Positions 17,683 to 26,457 of a stretch of DNA of 64,000 nucleotides are shown one piece after another. The stretch's first letter is position 1. Every line of letters starts with the position of its first letter. Under the pieces are notes generated by a model. It saw nothing but the letters and a program-made list of their open reading frames with translations. It did not search any database and was not told where the DNA came from. Origin of the DNA: Azospirillum sp. CAG:239. GTDB taxonomy: Bacteria; Pseudomonadota; Alphaproteobacteria; RF32; CAG-239. The translations under genes were made by a program, and so were the position numbers. The DNA lies in contig FR885511.1 in assembly GCA_000436375.1 (NCBI GenBank), forward strand, positions 182,891 through 246,890. The letters run 5' to 3'.

Positions 17683-19306
17683 ATACTTTTTTCTCCTGCT
17701 CTTCGAAGCTCAGGTTTTTAGAGGCGATATCGAAGAGGGTTTGCAGGTTGACGGTTAAAGTTCCGGAGAGAAGTTGGTTTACTATTTTTGGCGAGAGATA
17801 AGCAAGGTTGAGATATTTGTAAATTGTACGCTTGGTCATTTTCTCCTGTTTCATGATGTCTTCCATTCGGATGCCTTTTTCATATAGTTTCTTAAATTTC
17901 CATGCATAGGCAAAGGTTCTGACGATCAGACGGTTGTTGTCGTTGATGCTCATCAGTCCGACCTTTCCGGCGTTATAGATATTGCTTGACAGTCCACGGT
18001 TGATGACCACCTGCTTTTCATAGATAACTTGGTTATTGGCATTATCAGCAATAAACTCCAGCGGGTCGTTGCTTTTATTCAGCGAATCGCCGGTGTAAGC
18101 CGAGAGGATTGTTGGATCAGTATTAAAAAAGAAGGTTAAGTGATCTTTTTGATAGATGATTTTATTGATGAAGTTGCGGATAAAATTGCGTTGCGCGAAA
18201 TAGTCCATATCGTTGAAGTTTATCAGTTTTAAAGCCATTGCGCTGTCTTTGTTTAAGCCATTGAGATTGCCGTTAAGAATCTCAATAATGGCATCTTTGG
18301 CGAGCTTATCAATTTGCTCCGTGGGTAGGAACAAACCCTTAATAGAATAGTAATGTCGTTTGGTAGCTTTCTTTTTGCTGTTGGCTTGATTGGTAAAAAT
18401 TGTGCCATTGGCATCAAACAGTTTTCCAGTCAGCAGATTATTGTTTCTGTTCCTTGTATGACTAGAGCTGTTGTCATTATCTTTGAGTTTGGCTTGTACC
18501 TTTTCCCATAATTCTTTTGATATGATGGCCTCATGCTGTCCTTTAAATGCTTGTCCAGTGCGTTTATTCTCAATCATGCCGAGGTATAATTTTTCATGCA
18601 GCAAGCGGTGGAGCGCGGATATTTTAAAAGATTTGCCGCCTTTCTGTTCCCCCTTGTTGGTTATCCAGCCTTTATGTTTGAAACCTTTAATTTCAGCAAA
18701 TTTCTCAAGTTCGGCCAGAGAGCCGCATTGTAAATAACCTTCAAAAATGCTGCGTACCTGTTCAGCCTCAATTGGATTAATGACCAATTTTTTATCTTTA
18801 ATATCGTAACCAAGTTTAGGAATGCCGCCCGTCCACAAACCTTTGGCCTTACTGGCGCGGATTTTATCTCGGACACGTTCCGAGGATACCTCTCGCTCGA
18901 ATTGGGCAAAGGACAGCAGCATATTTAAGGTTAGTTTACCCATGGAGGTTGATGTATCAAAGGCTTGGGTAATCGAAACAAAGCTGCAGCCATATTTATC
19001 AAATTCTTTCATCATATTATGAAAGTCCATAATCGAGCGTGACAAACGGTCAACCTTGTAAACCACCACCGTTTGAATTAAGCCCCGGCGGATGTCTTCA
19101 AGCATTTGTTTTAAAGCCGGGCGTTCCATCGTGCCGCCGGAGATGCCGCCATCGGTATAGGTTTTAAAATATTCCCAGTTGTTAAAGGCTTGGGACATGA
19201 TATAACTGCGGCAGGCGTCTTCCTGATTATGCAGGGAGTTAAATTCAAGCTCCAAGCCTTTTTCGGTAGATTTGCGGACATAGATCGCGCAGTTTACTTT
19301 AGCCAT
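17675..19306 (-). CDS. Large serine recombinase
   Basis: A 543-residue site-specific recombinase. The N-terminal resolvase domain has the nucleophile Ser13 in AIYVRKSTEKG, plus YTDGGISGGTMERPALKQML and VVYKVDRLSRSIMDF. A recombinase domain follows (KLGYDIKDKKLVINP). The usual zinc ribbon is replaced by a Cys-free equivalent (LTGKLFDANGTIFTNQ). Near the C-terminus a ParB-like HTH-type segment, TKRTIYKYLNLAYLSPKIV, is typical of alphaproteobacterial phage recombinases. It starts inside the end of DUF2924 (8-base overlap), forming one operon, and is the likely integrase of the element. Confidence 0.93.
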   Translation of the reverse strand: MAKVNCAIYVRKSTEKGLELEFNSLHNQEDACRSYIMSQAFNNWEYFKTYTDGGISGGTMERPALKQMLEDIRRGLIQTVVVYKVDRLSRSIMDFHNMMKEFDKYGCSFVSITQAFDTSTSMGKLTLNMLLSFAQFEREVSSERVRDKIRASKAKGLWTGGIPKLGYDIKDKKLVINPIEAEQVRSIFEGYLQCGSLAELEKFAEIKGFKHKGWITNKGEQKGGKSFKISALHRLLHEKLYLGMIENKRTGQAFKGQHEAIISKELWEKVQAKLKDNDNSSSHTRNRNNNLLTGKLFDANGTIFTNQANSKKKATKRHYYSIKGLFLPTEQIDKLAKDAIIEILNGNLNGLNKDSAMALKLINFNDMDYFAQRNFIRNFINKIIYQKDHLTFFFNTDPTILSAYTGDSLNKSNDPLEFIADNANNQVIYEKQVVINRGLSSNIYNAGKVGLMSINDNNRLIVRTFAYAWKFKKLYEKGIRMEDIMKQEKMTKRTIYKYLNLAYLSPKIVNQLLSGTLTVNLQTLFDIASKNLSFEEQEKKVFN

Positions 19307-19751
19307 GAATCGCCTCCTTTAATGCCCGTTTGTTATTTAATCCGAAGAAGTCATAACCGGAGACCTTTATGCCGCAGATTTCTTTAGCGATGGCCGATAA
19401 GGTTTTATAATGCTGCCTTTCATAGATAAAATCGTTAATCTCAGCTATGATAACCTTATATTGCCTGCCAAGATAGGTCTTAATGATTTCGGTGCCGGGA
19501 TGCAGGTTGTATTTGGTCTTATAAACCTTAACCATACACTCATCGGGGTTTTCGGCATATTTTTCCAATTTAGTCAGGTGCTTGCGTTCAATTTTAAGAT
19601 TTACATTCTCACAGGCGATATAATACCATAGTGCCCGAAACTGCCGTTCATAAGGACTGTTATGATACCGCGCCCATAGTTCAGCTTGTCTCTGGTGACT
19701 TAGTTTTTTTAATTCTTCAGCGCTTCTCGGCAGGTATATTTTCTTCCTCAT
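19299..19751 (-). CDS. DUF2924 family protein
   Basis: A 150-residue basic protein with the DUF2924 pattern: RQAELWARYHNSPYER, then GTEIIKTYLGRQYKVIIAEI and LSAIAKEICGIKVSGYDFFGL (seen as SAIAKEICG and GYDFFGL). This family is almost always next to a serine recombinase in alphaproteobacterial phages and islands, and probably assists recombination or DNA binding. First gene of the two-gene operon on the minus strand. Confidence 0.9.
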   Translation of the reverse strand: MRKKIYLPRSAEELKKLSHQRQAELWARYHNSPYERQFRALWYYIACENVNLKIERKHLTKLEKYAENPDECMVKVYKTKYNLHPGTEIIKTYLGRQYKVIIAEINDFIYERQHYKTLSAIAKEICGIKVSGYDFFGLNNKRALKEAIHG

Positions 19752-19779
19752 CTATCAACTCCTTGTTTTTACATATTTT

Positions 19780-19840
19780 GTAAGTTCAGTAACGCTTACA
19801 TAGGACAGAAAGTCAACTCAAAATAGTCTAAAATAGACTT
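19780..19840. promoter_or_regulatory. Candidate operators in the divergent recombinase/methylase region
   Basis: Two inverted repeats lie in the 200-base divergent gap: GTAAG..CTTAC (19780-19799) and AGTCTA-aaa-TAGACT (19825-19839), the latter within an AAAT/ATTT frame. They could bind a regulator that balances recombinase and phage-gene transcription; the regulator is not known. Confidence 0.45.
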
Positions 19841-19951
19841 ATTTTTCGCTTTTTGTCATTCTAATAACTCTTTGTTTTTCAACAAAACTTATGAATTTAA
19901 AAATTCTATTAATAAGGGGGGTAGTAAAACCCAAAACAAAGGAGAAAAAGT

Positions 19952-21286
19952 ATGTCTGATACGCATATAAAAATTGAATATACAGCCTTGGAAAATCTTA
20001 ACCCTTATAAAGGAAATCCTAAGGTTCATGACGAAAAACAAATTCAGCAAATCGCTAAATCGATTGAAAGATTTGGTTTTAATAATCCTATTTTGATTGA
20101 TGAAAAATCGGAGGTAATTGCCGGTCATGGTCGTCTGTTGGCCGCAAAGCTATTGAAACTAGAAACAGTTCCGGTAGTTCGTCTTATACATCTTTCTGAA
20201 CAGGAAAAACGAGCTTATCGCATAGCGGACAATAAATTATCGGAGAATGGTCGATGGGATACGGATTTGTTGAAGCTGGAATTTTCAGAAATTGAAAAAT
20301 TGGCCCTAAACCTTGAAGATGAACTGAATTTGGATATTACCGGATTTGATTTTAAGGAGATAGATGTTCTTCTGGAGGAAGACAAGCCTAGCGAAAAAGC
20401 GAATGAAAAACTTAATTCCGTTCCATATGTACCGGAAAATGAAATAGTCAGTCAACATGGCGATGTTTGGCTTCTGGGAAAACACAAAATTATTTGCGGA
20501 GATTCACTGCAAGAGGAAACATATCAGCGTTTGTTTGAAGAGGTTAAAGCCAACATGGTATTCCAGGACCCGCCATACAATGTTGAAATTCAAGGACATG
20601 TATGTGGAGCCGGTCAAACGAAGCATAAAGAGTTTGCTTTTGCCTCCGGCGAGATGAATGTGGTTGAATTTATTTCGTTTTTGAAAACTTCAATGGTGAA
20701 TATAGCTAAATATTCTGTTGAAAATTCCATTCATTATGTTTGCATGGATTGGCGGCACATATACGAGCTGCTTTCAGCGGCGAGGGATATCTATCCAAAA
20801 ATGCTGAATATGGTGGTTTGGTGCAAGAAAAACGGCGGAATGGGAAGTTTTTATCGTTCGCAGCATGAGCTGATTCTTGTTTTTCAGAACGGCAAAGGTT
20901 CTCATGTCAATAATGTCGAATTAGGCAAACACGGCCGTTATCGGACAAATGTTTGGCATTATGCCGGTGTTAATGGCTTTGGTTCCGAACAGAAAAATCT
21001 TAAAATGCACCCGACAGTCAAACCGGTGGAATTGGTTCGTGATGCAATTTTGGATGCTTCTAAACGCGGTGATATTGTGCTGGATGCGTTTCTCGGCAGC
21101 GGAACAACACTGATTGCGGCAGAAAAGGCCGGACGTGTTTGTTATGGAATCGAGTATGAGCCCTTGTATATCGATACGATTATCCGTCGGTATCACGAAT
21201 TAACTGGAAATTGGGCTATTCATCTAAGTTCGCAAAAATCATATGAGCAATTATTGCAAGAAAAATTGGAGAAAATCAATGAGTGA
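19952..21286 (+). CDS. ParB-like domain fused to a DNA methyltransferase
   Basis: A 444-residue fusion. Residues about 5-95 form a ParB/Srx domain (NLNPYKGNPKVHDEKQI, VIAGHGRLLAAKLL). After a linker, the methyltransferase has FQDPPYN (motif IV) ahead of DAFLGSGTTLIAAEKAGR (motif I), the beta-class order of N6-adenine or N4-cytosine enzymes. Such fusions are common in alphaproteobacterial prophages and modify phage or host DNA. Strong AAAGGAG site. The next gene overlaps its end by 8 bases. Confidence 0.93.
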   Translation: MSDTHIKIEYTALENLNPYKGNPKVHDEKQIQQIAKSIERFGFNNPILIDEKSEVIAGHGRLLAAKLLKLETVPVVRLIHLSEQEKRAYRIADNKLSENGRWDTDLLKLEFSEIEKLALNLEDELNLDITGFDFKEIDVLLEEDKPSEKANEKLNSVPYVPENEIVSQHGDVWLLGKHKIICGDSLQEETYQRLFEEVKANMVFQDPPYNVEIQGHVCGAGQTKHKEFAFASGEMNVVEFISFLKTSMVNIAKYSVENSIHYVCMDWRHIYELLSAARDIYPKMLNMVVWCKKNGGMGSFYRSQHELILVFQNGKGSHVNNVELGKHGRYRTNVWHYAGVNGFGSEQKNLKMHPTVKPVELVRDAILDASKRGDIVLDAFLGSGTTLIAAEKAGRVCYGIEYEPLYIDTIIRRYHELTGNWAIHLSSQKSYEQLLQEKLEKINE

Positions 21287-21650
21287 AAGCGGTTATAAAA
21301 ATCCACCCAAACATTCGCGATTTCAGAAAGGGTGTTCGGGTAATCCTGCAGGGAGACCGAAAGGAAGCAAGAACACGCTCAAACTTCTGGATGCTGTTTT
21401 GGAACAGAAAATTAAAATTCAGCAAGAGGGCAAAACTATCAGCATTACCAAAAAGCAGGCGATGCTGATGCAATTGGTTAATGCTGCGGTAAAAGGCGAA
21501 ATTAAGGCCATTGCGGCGCTTTTTCCATACATGATGCAGCTGGACATGAAAGAAGAGCAATCCTTGGAAACAAACAAATTGTCTCTAAAAGATGAGGAAA
21601 TTTTACAACAATTTTTAGAAGAAAATAAACAGGAGAGTAAAAATGACTGA
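21279..21650 (+). CDS. DUF5681 protein, probable terminase partner
   Basis: A 123-residue protein beginning MSESGYKNPPKHSRFQKG, with the DUF5681 signature RFQKGCSGNPAGRPKGSKNT. This basic N-terminal motif is found in small proteins directly upstream of phage terminase large subunits. The ATG at 21279 lies within the end of the methylase gene, and its own end overlaps the terminase start by 8 bases, so the three genes are translationally coupled. It may act as the small terminase subunit; that is inferred from position. Confidence 0.85.
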   Translation: MSESGYKNPPKHSRFQKGCSGNPAGRPKGSKNTLKLLDAVLEQKIKIQQEGKTISITKKQAMLMQLVNAAVKGEIKAIAALFPYMMQLDMKEEQSLETNKLSLKDEEILQQFLEENKQESKND

Positions 21651-23208
21651 TAAAAATCAGGTTAAAAATGCGATATTACGCAAAAGTTTTTCAAGCTTTG
21701 TACAGAAGTGTTTTTATGAATTAAATCCTTCGGAGATATTTATAAAAGGCGCGTATATAGACTTATTATGCGATCAAATCCAAAATATGATAGAGGGAAA
21801 AAATCAGAAACTGATAATCAATCTTCCTCCAAGATATTTAAAATCGGTTATATGTTCTATAGCTTTGCCTGCGTTTATTTTGGGGCATAATCCATCAACT
21901 AAAATTATGTGCATCAGCTATGGCGAGGAGTTGGCTTCCAAATTAGCGGCTGATTGTAAGAGCGTTATGGAGGCGGATTGGTATAAAGCGCTTTTTCCTG
22001 AGACGAGAATCCGGACAGATAAAAAATCTGTTATGGATTTTGAAACGACAAAACACGGCGGACGGTTTGCAACGACAATTTCAGGAGCAGTCACAGGCCG
22101 CGGCGCAGACTGGATTATTATAGATGACCCGCTAAAACCGGCCGATGCCCTTTCAGATGTGGTTAGGGAAAAAATTAATGAACTCTATGGAAATACTGTC
22201 AGTTCCAGACTGAATGATAAAAATACCGGGAGAATACTTGTAGTCATGCAGCGTTTGCATGCGCATGATTTATCCGGTTTCCTGTTTGAGAACGATCCTG
22301 ATTTTAAGTCTATCGTCTTGCCGCTAATTGCTGAAAAAGATGAAAAATGGCAAATAAAAAATCGTATTACTAAAACGATAACGACATATGAGCGGAAAAA
22401 AGGAGAATTGCTGCATCCGGAACGCGAAGGCGAAAAAGTTGTAAACAGTTATCGCAATTCGATGAGTCCTTTTGTATTTTCTGCGCAGTATCAGCAGAAT
22501 CCAATGCCTATCGGCAGCGGAATGATTAAACAGGAGTGGATGAAGTATTATCAAGCACTGCCGTCAAGATTAGATAAAATTATTTTATCGTGGGATACTG
22601 CGGCTAAGGCTATGGAAAATAACGCTTATTCTGCCTGCACGGTTGTCGGAATCGGAAATGAAAATGGTCAGAAATATTATCTGATAGAGGTGTTTCGCGG
22701 CAGACTTAATTTTCCTGAATTAACAAAAAAGGTTCAGGAAATGTCTGATAAATATGAAAGAATTGCGCAAGGGCGGACTATAACTTTGATTGAAGACGCT
22801 TCATCCGGAACTTCTTTATATCAAACGTTGAAAGGCAGAATCGCAAGCCTGAAGTCTGTTTTTTGCAAAGGTTCTAAAGAGCAGCGCTTTAATATTGTCG
22901 CGTTAAAAACCGAGCAAGGGGACTTGTTGTTTCCGGGCAAATATGAATCCTGGTTCAAAAATTTTGAAGATGAGTTCTTAACTTTTCCGGATTCTTTATT
23001 TAAGGATCAATGTGACGCATTGAGCCAAGCCCTGAATTATGGTTTGGAAAATTATAATCAGGTTTCGCAAAATATGCCGTTAGCCGTCCGTGCGGATACG
23101 ATGTGTGGCATGGGCGGTTATAATACCGGCATAGAGGAACTCTATAGCATGAATAATATGCCATATAAATCTAACGGGGGCTATGCTTGGTGGAATGGTA
23201 AATCTTAA
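21643..23208 (+). CDS. Phage terminase large subunit
   Basis: A 521-residue TerL. The ATPase half has a deviant Walker A, LPPRYLKSV, a Walker B WIIIDDP, and the GADWIIIDDPLKPADA block. The nuclease half has ILSWDTAAKA and LIEDASSGTSLYQ, providing acidic residues of the RNase H-fold endonuclease. It would package DNA into a prohead. It looks full-length and intact, yet no portal or capsid gene follows, which is odd for a prophage. Confidence 0.93.
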   Translation: MTDKNQVKNAILRKSFSSFVQKCFYELNPSEIFIKGAYIDLLCDQIQNMIEGKNQKLIINLPPRYLKSVICSIALPAFILGHNPSTKIMCISYGEELASKLAADCKSVMEADWYKALFPETRIRTDKKSVMDFETTKHGGRFATTISGAVTGRGADWIIIDDPLKPADALSDVVREKINELYGNTVSSRLNDKNTGRILVVMQRLHAHDLSGFLFENDPDFKSIVLPLIAEKDEKWQIKNRITKTITTYERKKGELLHPEREGEKVVNSYRNSMSPFVFSAQYQQNPMPIGSGMIKQEWMKYYQALPSRLDKIILSWDTAAKAMENNAYSACTVVGIGNENGQKYYLIEVFRGRLNFPELTKKVQEMSDKYERIAQGRTITLIEDASSGTSLYQTLKGRIASLKSVFCKGSKEQRFNIVALKTEQGDLLFPGKYESWFKNFEDEFLTFPDSLFKDQCDALSQALNYGLENYNQVSQNMPLAVRADTMCGMGGYNTGIEELYSMNNMPYKSNGGYAWWNGKS

Positions 23209-23214
23209 GACGTT

Positions 23215-23547
23215 TTACTTGGCGGTTATTTCAAAATTGTCAATCAGCTTTAGCAGGGATTCCTTTTGAGAATCAGTCATAAGGTTGAGTTTGCGGATGA
23301 TTTTGTCTTTCACGTCCTGCTGCGATATATCTTCTTTCAAATCTTTGGTAATATCAATATCCAAAGCGAAAAGCAGTTTGTACAGCGAGTAGGAGCGCGG
23401 ATTTTGCTTTTGATTCTCAATCAAGTTAATAGACGAATAATCCATACCGCTCAACTCGGACAATTTTTCACTGGAAATTTTGCCGGCTAATCGTCTTTTT
23501 CGAATAGAATCGCTGATAAGCCTTAAAAACTCTTTTTCATTAAGCAT
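23215..23547 (-). CDS. XRE-family transcriptional regulator
   Basis: A 110-residue protein with an N-terminal Cro/CI-type helix-turn-helix: RKRRLAGKISSEKLSELSGMDYSSINLIENQKQNPR (RLAGKISSEKLSEL, SSINLIENQ). A helical C-terminal part may dimerise. It faces the terminase gene and is divergent from DUF6150, with an inverted repeat between them at 23601. Likely a phage-type repressor or a regulator of the cargo genes. Confidence 0.85.
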   Translation of the reverse strand: MLNEKEFLRLISDSIRKRRLAGKISSEKLSELSGMDYSSINLIENQKQNPRSYSLYKLLFALDIDITKDLKEDISQQDVKDKIIRKLNLMTDSQKESLLKLIDNFEITAK

Positions 23548-23600
23548 GCTTCACCCCTTAAAAATATATTGGGATGATACAATAGCTTTTTTGATAAAAG

Positions 23601-23618
23601 TATTGCGATAAAGCAATA
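23601..23618. promoter_or_regulatory. Candidate operator for the XRE regulator
   Basis: TATTGC-gataaa-GCAATA, a perfect 6-bp dyad with a 6-base centre in the divergent promoter region; the size fits a Cro/CI-type dimer site. Confidence 0.55.
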
Positions 23619-23668
23619 TAATTTTATTGACTAAACAAAATAATTAAATCAACATAAGGAGAAAGAAA

Positions 23669-23962
23669 ATGGCGTTAGTTTACGTTACGGACATTGAATA
23701 TCAGGCAGATATAAAAGTATTTGCCGTTAATGAGAAGTATCAGGCTGATTTATGTTTTTTCGAGGTTGATCGAGATTACAAGGCCAATACGGAGTCAAAA
23801 TGGTTTTTTGAAGATAAGGACTATAAAGCGACGGTTAAAATATATTGGGTTGAACATGAGTATCAGGCAGATTTGAAAGTCTTCCGGGTTACACAGGAAC
23901 ACCTGGCCGGTTGGCAAAAGAGCCACCGTTTGATTACGAGATTGGGAAAATACACATATTAA
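23669..23962 (+). CDS. DUF6150-type repeat protein, 97 aa
   Basis: A 97-residue protein made of about five repeats of a YQADIKVF-like unit (YQADIKVFAV, YQADLCFFEV, YKANTESKWF, YKATVKIYWV, YQADLKVFRV), ending in a GWQK tail. This matches the DUF6150 repeat family of short beta-rich proteins. Role unknown. It has an AAGGAG ribosome site and starts a rightward series of four small genes. Confidence 0.75.
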   Translation: MALVYVTDIEYQADIKVFAVNEKYQADLCFFEVDRDYKANTESKWFFEDKDYKATVKIYWVEHEYQADLKVFRVTQEHLAGWQKSHRLITRLGKYTY

Positions 23963-23974
23963 AGGAGATAAAAA

Positions 23975-24223
23975 ATGACAGAGGAAGTTAAAAAAGAAAC
24001 CCCAAAAACAAAATTGCCCGGCTTGCCGCCGTTGGCTGCGTTTATTTATGCGGTTCTTATTTTTATTATGACCATGGGGTACCTTAAGGTATTTCTTATT
24101 ATGGGTTTCAGGATGAATCCTGATGAAGCCGGAATGTTGTCATTTTTTGCGGGAGCCTTTTTTGCCTATATCGGCAACAAAGGCGTTAGAGCCATGTTTA
24201 AGCTGAGAGAACTGTCGAAATAA
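23975..24223 (+). CDS. Small two-helix membrane protein, 82 aa
   Basis: Not recognised. Two hydrophobic segments, about residues 17-40 (LAAFIYAVLIFIMTMGYL) and 52-66 (MLSFFAGAFFAYIG), after a charged Pro/Lys-rich N-terminus. Size and layout recall phage holins, but nothing else supports a lysis role and no endolysin is nearby. AAAGGAG ribosome site; 12 bases after the DUF6150 gene. Confidence 0.65.
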   Translation: MTEEVKKETPKTKLPGLPPLAAFIYAVLIFIMTMGYLKVFLIMGFRMNPDEAGMLSFFAGAFFAYIGNKGVRAMFKLRELSK

Positions 24224-24235
24224 AGGATGCAGGTT

Positions 24236-25048
24236 ATGGTTAGGATATTGCGCGCGGCAACTTGGAACTTTGGCTACGGTTCTGTTGGTTCACCCAGCAA
24301 GAACAACAAGACGAAGGTTCAAAAAGCCCTTGAATATCTACGGAAAAATAATGTGGATATTGTTTTGGCGCAGGAAATTTTTGATCCAAACGAGTTGCGG
24401 TGTCTTTATCCTAACCAGATTTATTCTGACATTCCCGTTTATAATCCACAGGGGCAAGGATTATGGGGCGTGATGGATTTTTCGATCGATACGCGCAATA
24501 ATACTAGCCGCCCTAAATGGGGGACGGCGATATTGGCTGCTGAGAATGTCAATTTGAAAAAAATCGAGTTAAAATATAACACCGCCTATCCGGGAAGCAT
24601 AACTGTTGCACAGATTGCAGGAACGGACATTGCCGTTATTTCCATGTATGGCAAAAATGTCTGCGATTATGAAAAAGTAACGGCTTTTTCGTATCTGGCC
24701 AATCTGCATCGCTGTTTATCCGATACTGCGCCGCTGCTGGACGGTTTTTCTTCTGCCAAAAGATTTATTATTGCCGGCGATTGGAATGCCGGGCCGCAAT
24801 GGGATAAGGGGAAGTCGCGCAAGAATTTGAACTTTTTTGAGCGGTTGGCAACCTTTGATCTTAAGGATTGTTTGGGGCATTTTCCTGACGGCGGTTATGA
24901 AACAACATTTAAACATAACGGCAATCGACAGATAGACTGGATGTTTGCCAGCCAGACGTTTACCGTCCATAATCCGCATGTTGATTATGCGGCGGAGATT
25001 GAGAATTTGTCTGATCATTACCCGATAATTGCGGAATTTGAGATATGA
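24236..25048 (+). CDS. Endonuclease/exonuclease/phosphatase (EEP) family protein
   Basis: A 270-residue DNase I-fold enzyme. The catalytic set is present: ATWNFG (Asn), LAQEIFDP (Glu), AGDWNAGP (Asp, Asn), RQIDWMFAS (Asp) and SDHYPIIAEF (Asp-His). The family includes nucleases, nucleotide phosphodiesterases and lipid phosphatases; no signal peptide, so a nucleic-acid substrate is plausible. Start may be ATG at 24236 (AAGG 9 bases upstream) or 24227. It overlaps the next gene by 4 bases. Confidence 0.82.
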   Translation: MVRILRAATWNFGYGSVGSPSKNNKTKVQKALEYLRKNNVDIVLAQEIFDPNELRCLYPNQIYSDIPVYNPQGQGLWGVMDFSIDTRNNTSRPKWGTAILAAENVNLKKIELKYNTAYPGSITVAQIAGTDIAVISMYGKNVCDYEKVTAFSYLANLHRCLSDTAPLLDGFSSAKRFIIAGDWNAGPQWDKGKSRKNLNFFERLATFDLKDCLGHFPDGGYETTFKHNGNRQIDWMFASQTFTVHNPHVDYAAEIENLSDHYPIIAEFEI

Positions 25049-25476
25049 AAAAGGGTAATGTAATGTTTTGGAAATACTTATTTCTAGGCTTTATTGTATG
25101 TTTTCCTGTTCAGGCACAGGAAAATGCAAACGGTGTTAGCGAACGGAATAATTATGAGCTCTTTATTATCGGTGTTGCGATTTATTTATTTTTTAAGGCG
25201 GTGGGGGTTATCTGGCATTATCGCTGTCCGAAGTGCAAAAAATGGTGGGTAATGCGGCAGGAAAAGAAAGAACTGTTGAGTACGGATGTTGTGACCGAAT
25301 CCAGAAAAGAAGAAATAAAAGACAATAACGGAAATGTGCTGTGGGTAGAGGAAGTAGAGGTTCCCGTATTGGTTCGTCATTATGAAATTTGGCGAAAATG
25401 TAAGCATTGCGGACATCTTGTTAAGATTTTTGAAGACGAGAAGGAAGAAAAATATAACAGAACAACGCTTAAATAA
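25045..25476 (+). CDS. Secreted or membrane zinc-ribbon protein, 143 aa
   Basis: Not recognised as a family. The N-terminus has a hydrophobic signal-like segment (MFWKYLFLGFIVCFPVQA) after a few charged residues, then a second short hydrophobic stretch (FIIGVAIYLFFKAVGV). Two CxxC pairs, CPKCKKWW and CKHCGHLV, form a likely zinc ribbon. It overlaps the EEP gene by 4 bases and precedes the lipoprotein, suggesting a membrane-linked cargo module. Confidence 0.65.
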   Translation: MKKGNVMFWKYLFLGFIVCFPVQAQENANGVSERNNYELFIIGVAIYLFFKAVGVIWHYRCPKCKKWWVMRQEKKELLSTDVVTESRKEEIKDNNGNVLWVEEVEVPVLVRHYEIWRKCKHCGHLVKIFEDEKEEKYNRTTLK

Positions 25477-25491
25477 TGAGAGGAAACGGAT

Positions 25492-26457
25492 ATGCAAAAA
25501 ATTAGTTGGCTGGCGATTTTGTTGATAGGTGGATGTACTCTGATATTAGAACAGAGTAATCTTGTTTCCTTAAATGATTCTTCAGAATTCCGCCTTCTGG
25601 ATGAACAGGTATTCATACGCTCGTGCCGTCAGCTTAAGGACGAAAGCTATGATATTTTCTATGCGGCGGAAAATCAGAAATGTCTGAAAGAGAATGCCAA
25701 ACAAATGCAAAAGCTCTCCGAACAGATCGAGGAGACGAATGATTTAATTAAGAAAGAGAAACTTCTTGATGATTTATTGGCAAGTTCTGAAAAGTTTGAT
25801 ACCTGTAAAATATCTAAGGGAGTAACAGTTGCCAGCTTTGCTAAACAATCTAATGACAGCACTATTGCATACTGGGAGCGTGATAAAATAATCGCTTATT
25901 TTGCCCAAGTCTATCAGATTTGTGAAAACGGAGAATATTTTGATAAGAATGATGGAAACCGTATTGTTGCGGATTATCAAACTGTGGCGCGGCAAAAAGA
26001 GAAAAATACGCCGAAAATAGAAAAATTTAGGGAATTAAAAAGCAAAATTTCCTCTCAAAATCAGATGAATAAAAAGATTGCGGCGCTTTTAGCCGAGGAC
26101 AATCCGATTATAAGAAAAATGCAACAGGCGGCTCCGGATTTTATGCGGGTAAAGGTTAATAAATGTCCGATTATCTTTTTTGTTCAGTTTCTTATAGAAG
26201 ATGCGGTAAAGTTTAATTCTGATTTTGCTTCTGCAAACAATTATCAATTTAAGAAAAAAGGCGCAGACACGCTTGTTTTGACTGTCGGCGATATCGAATA
26301 TACTTTCCTGAAAAAAGGAAAAAACAGCGCGGATGTCATCGTTGTTAAAGATGTTGACCAATGGGGCAATCAAATAATCAATAAAAGCACTATTCTAAAT
26401 AATATTGACGTTTCCTCATCGTGTTGGGGGTATGTGAGACGCAGTGAAGAAGATTAA
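25492..26457 (+). CDS. Lipoprotein with coiled-coil, 321 aa
   Basis: Not recognised. The N-terminus MQKISWLAILLIGGCTLI contains a lipobox (LIGGC), so it is probably anchored to a membrane on the periplasmic side. A Lys/Glu-rich coiled coil lies at about residues 55-95; the rest is mixed alpha/beta with no known motif. Last gene of the rightward run; its stop overlaps the 3' phosphatase gene on the other strand by 4 bases. Confidence 0.65.
   Translation: MQKISWLAILLIGGCTLILEQSNLVSLNDSSEFRLLDEQVFIRSCRQLKDESYDIFYAAENQKCLKENAKQMQKLSEQIEETNDLIKKEKLLDDLLASSEKFDTCKISKGVTVASFAKQSNDSTIAYWERDKIIAYFAQVYQICENGEYFDKNDGNRIVADYQTVARQKEKNTPKIEKFRELKSKISSQNQMNKKIAALLAEDNPIIRKMQQAAPDFMRVKVNKCPIIFFVQFLIEDAVKFNSDFASANNYQFKKKGADTLVLTVGDIEYTFLKKGKNSADVIVVKDVDQWGNQIINKSTILNNIDVSSSCWGYVRRSEED

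Noticed and set aside
23975..24223. Phage holin
   Set aside because: Two-helix layout fits, but no endolysin or spanin is nearby, so a lysis role is not supported.
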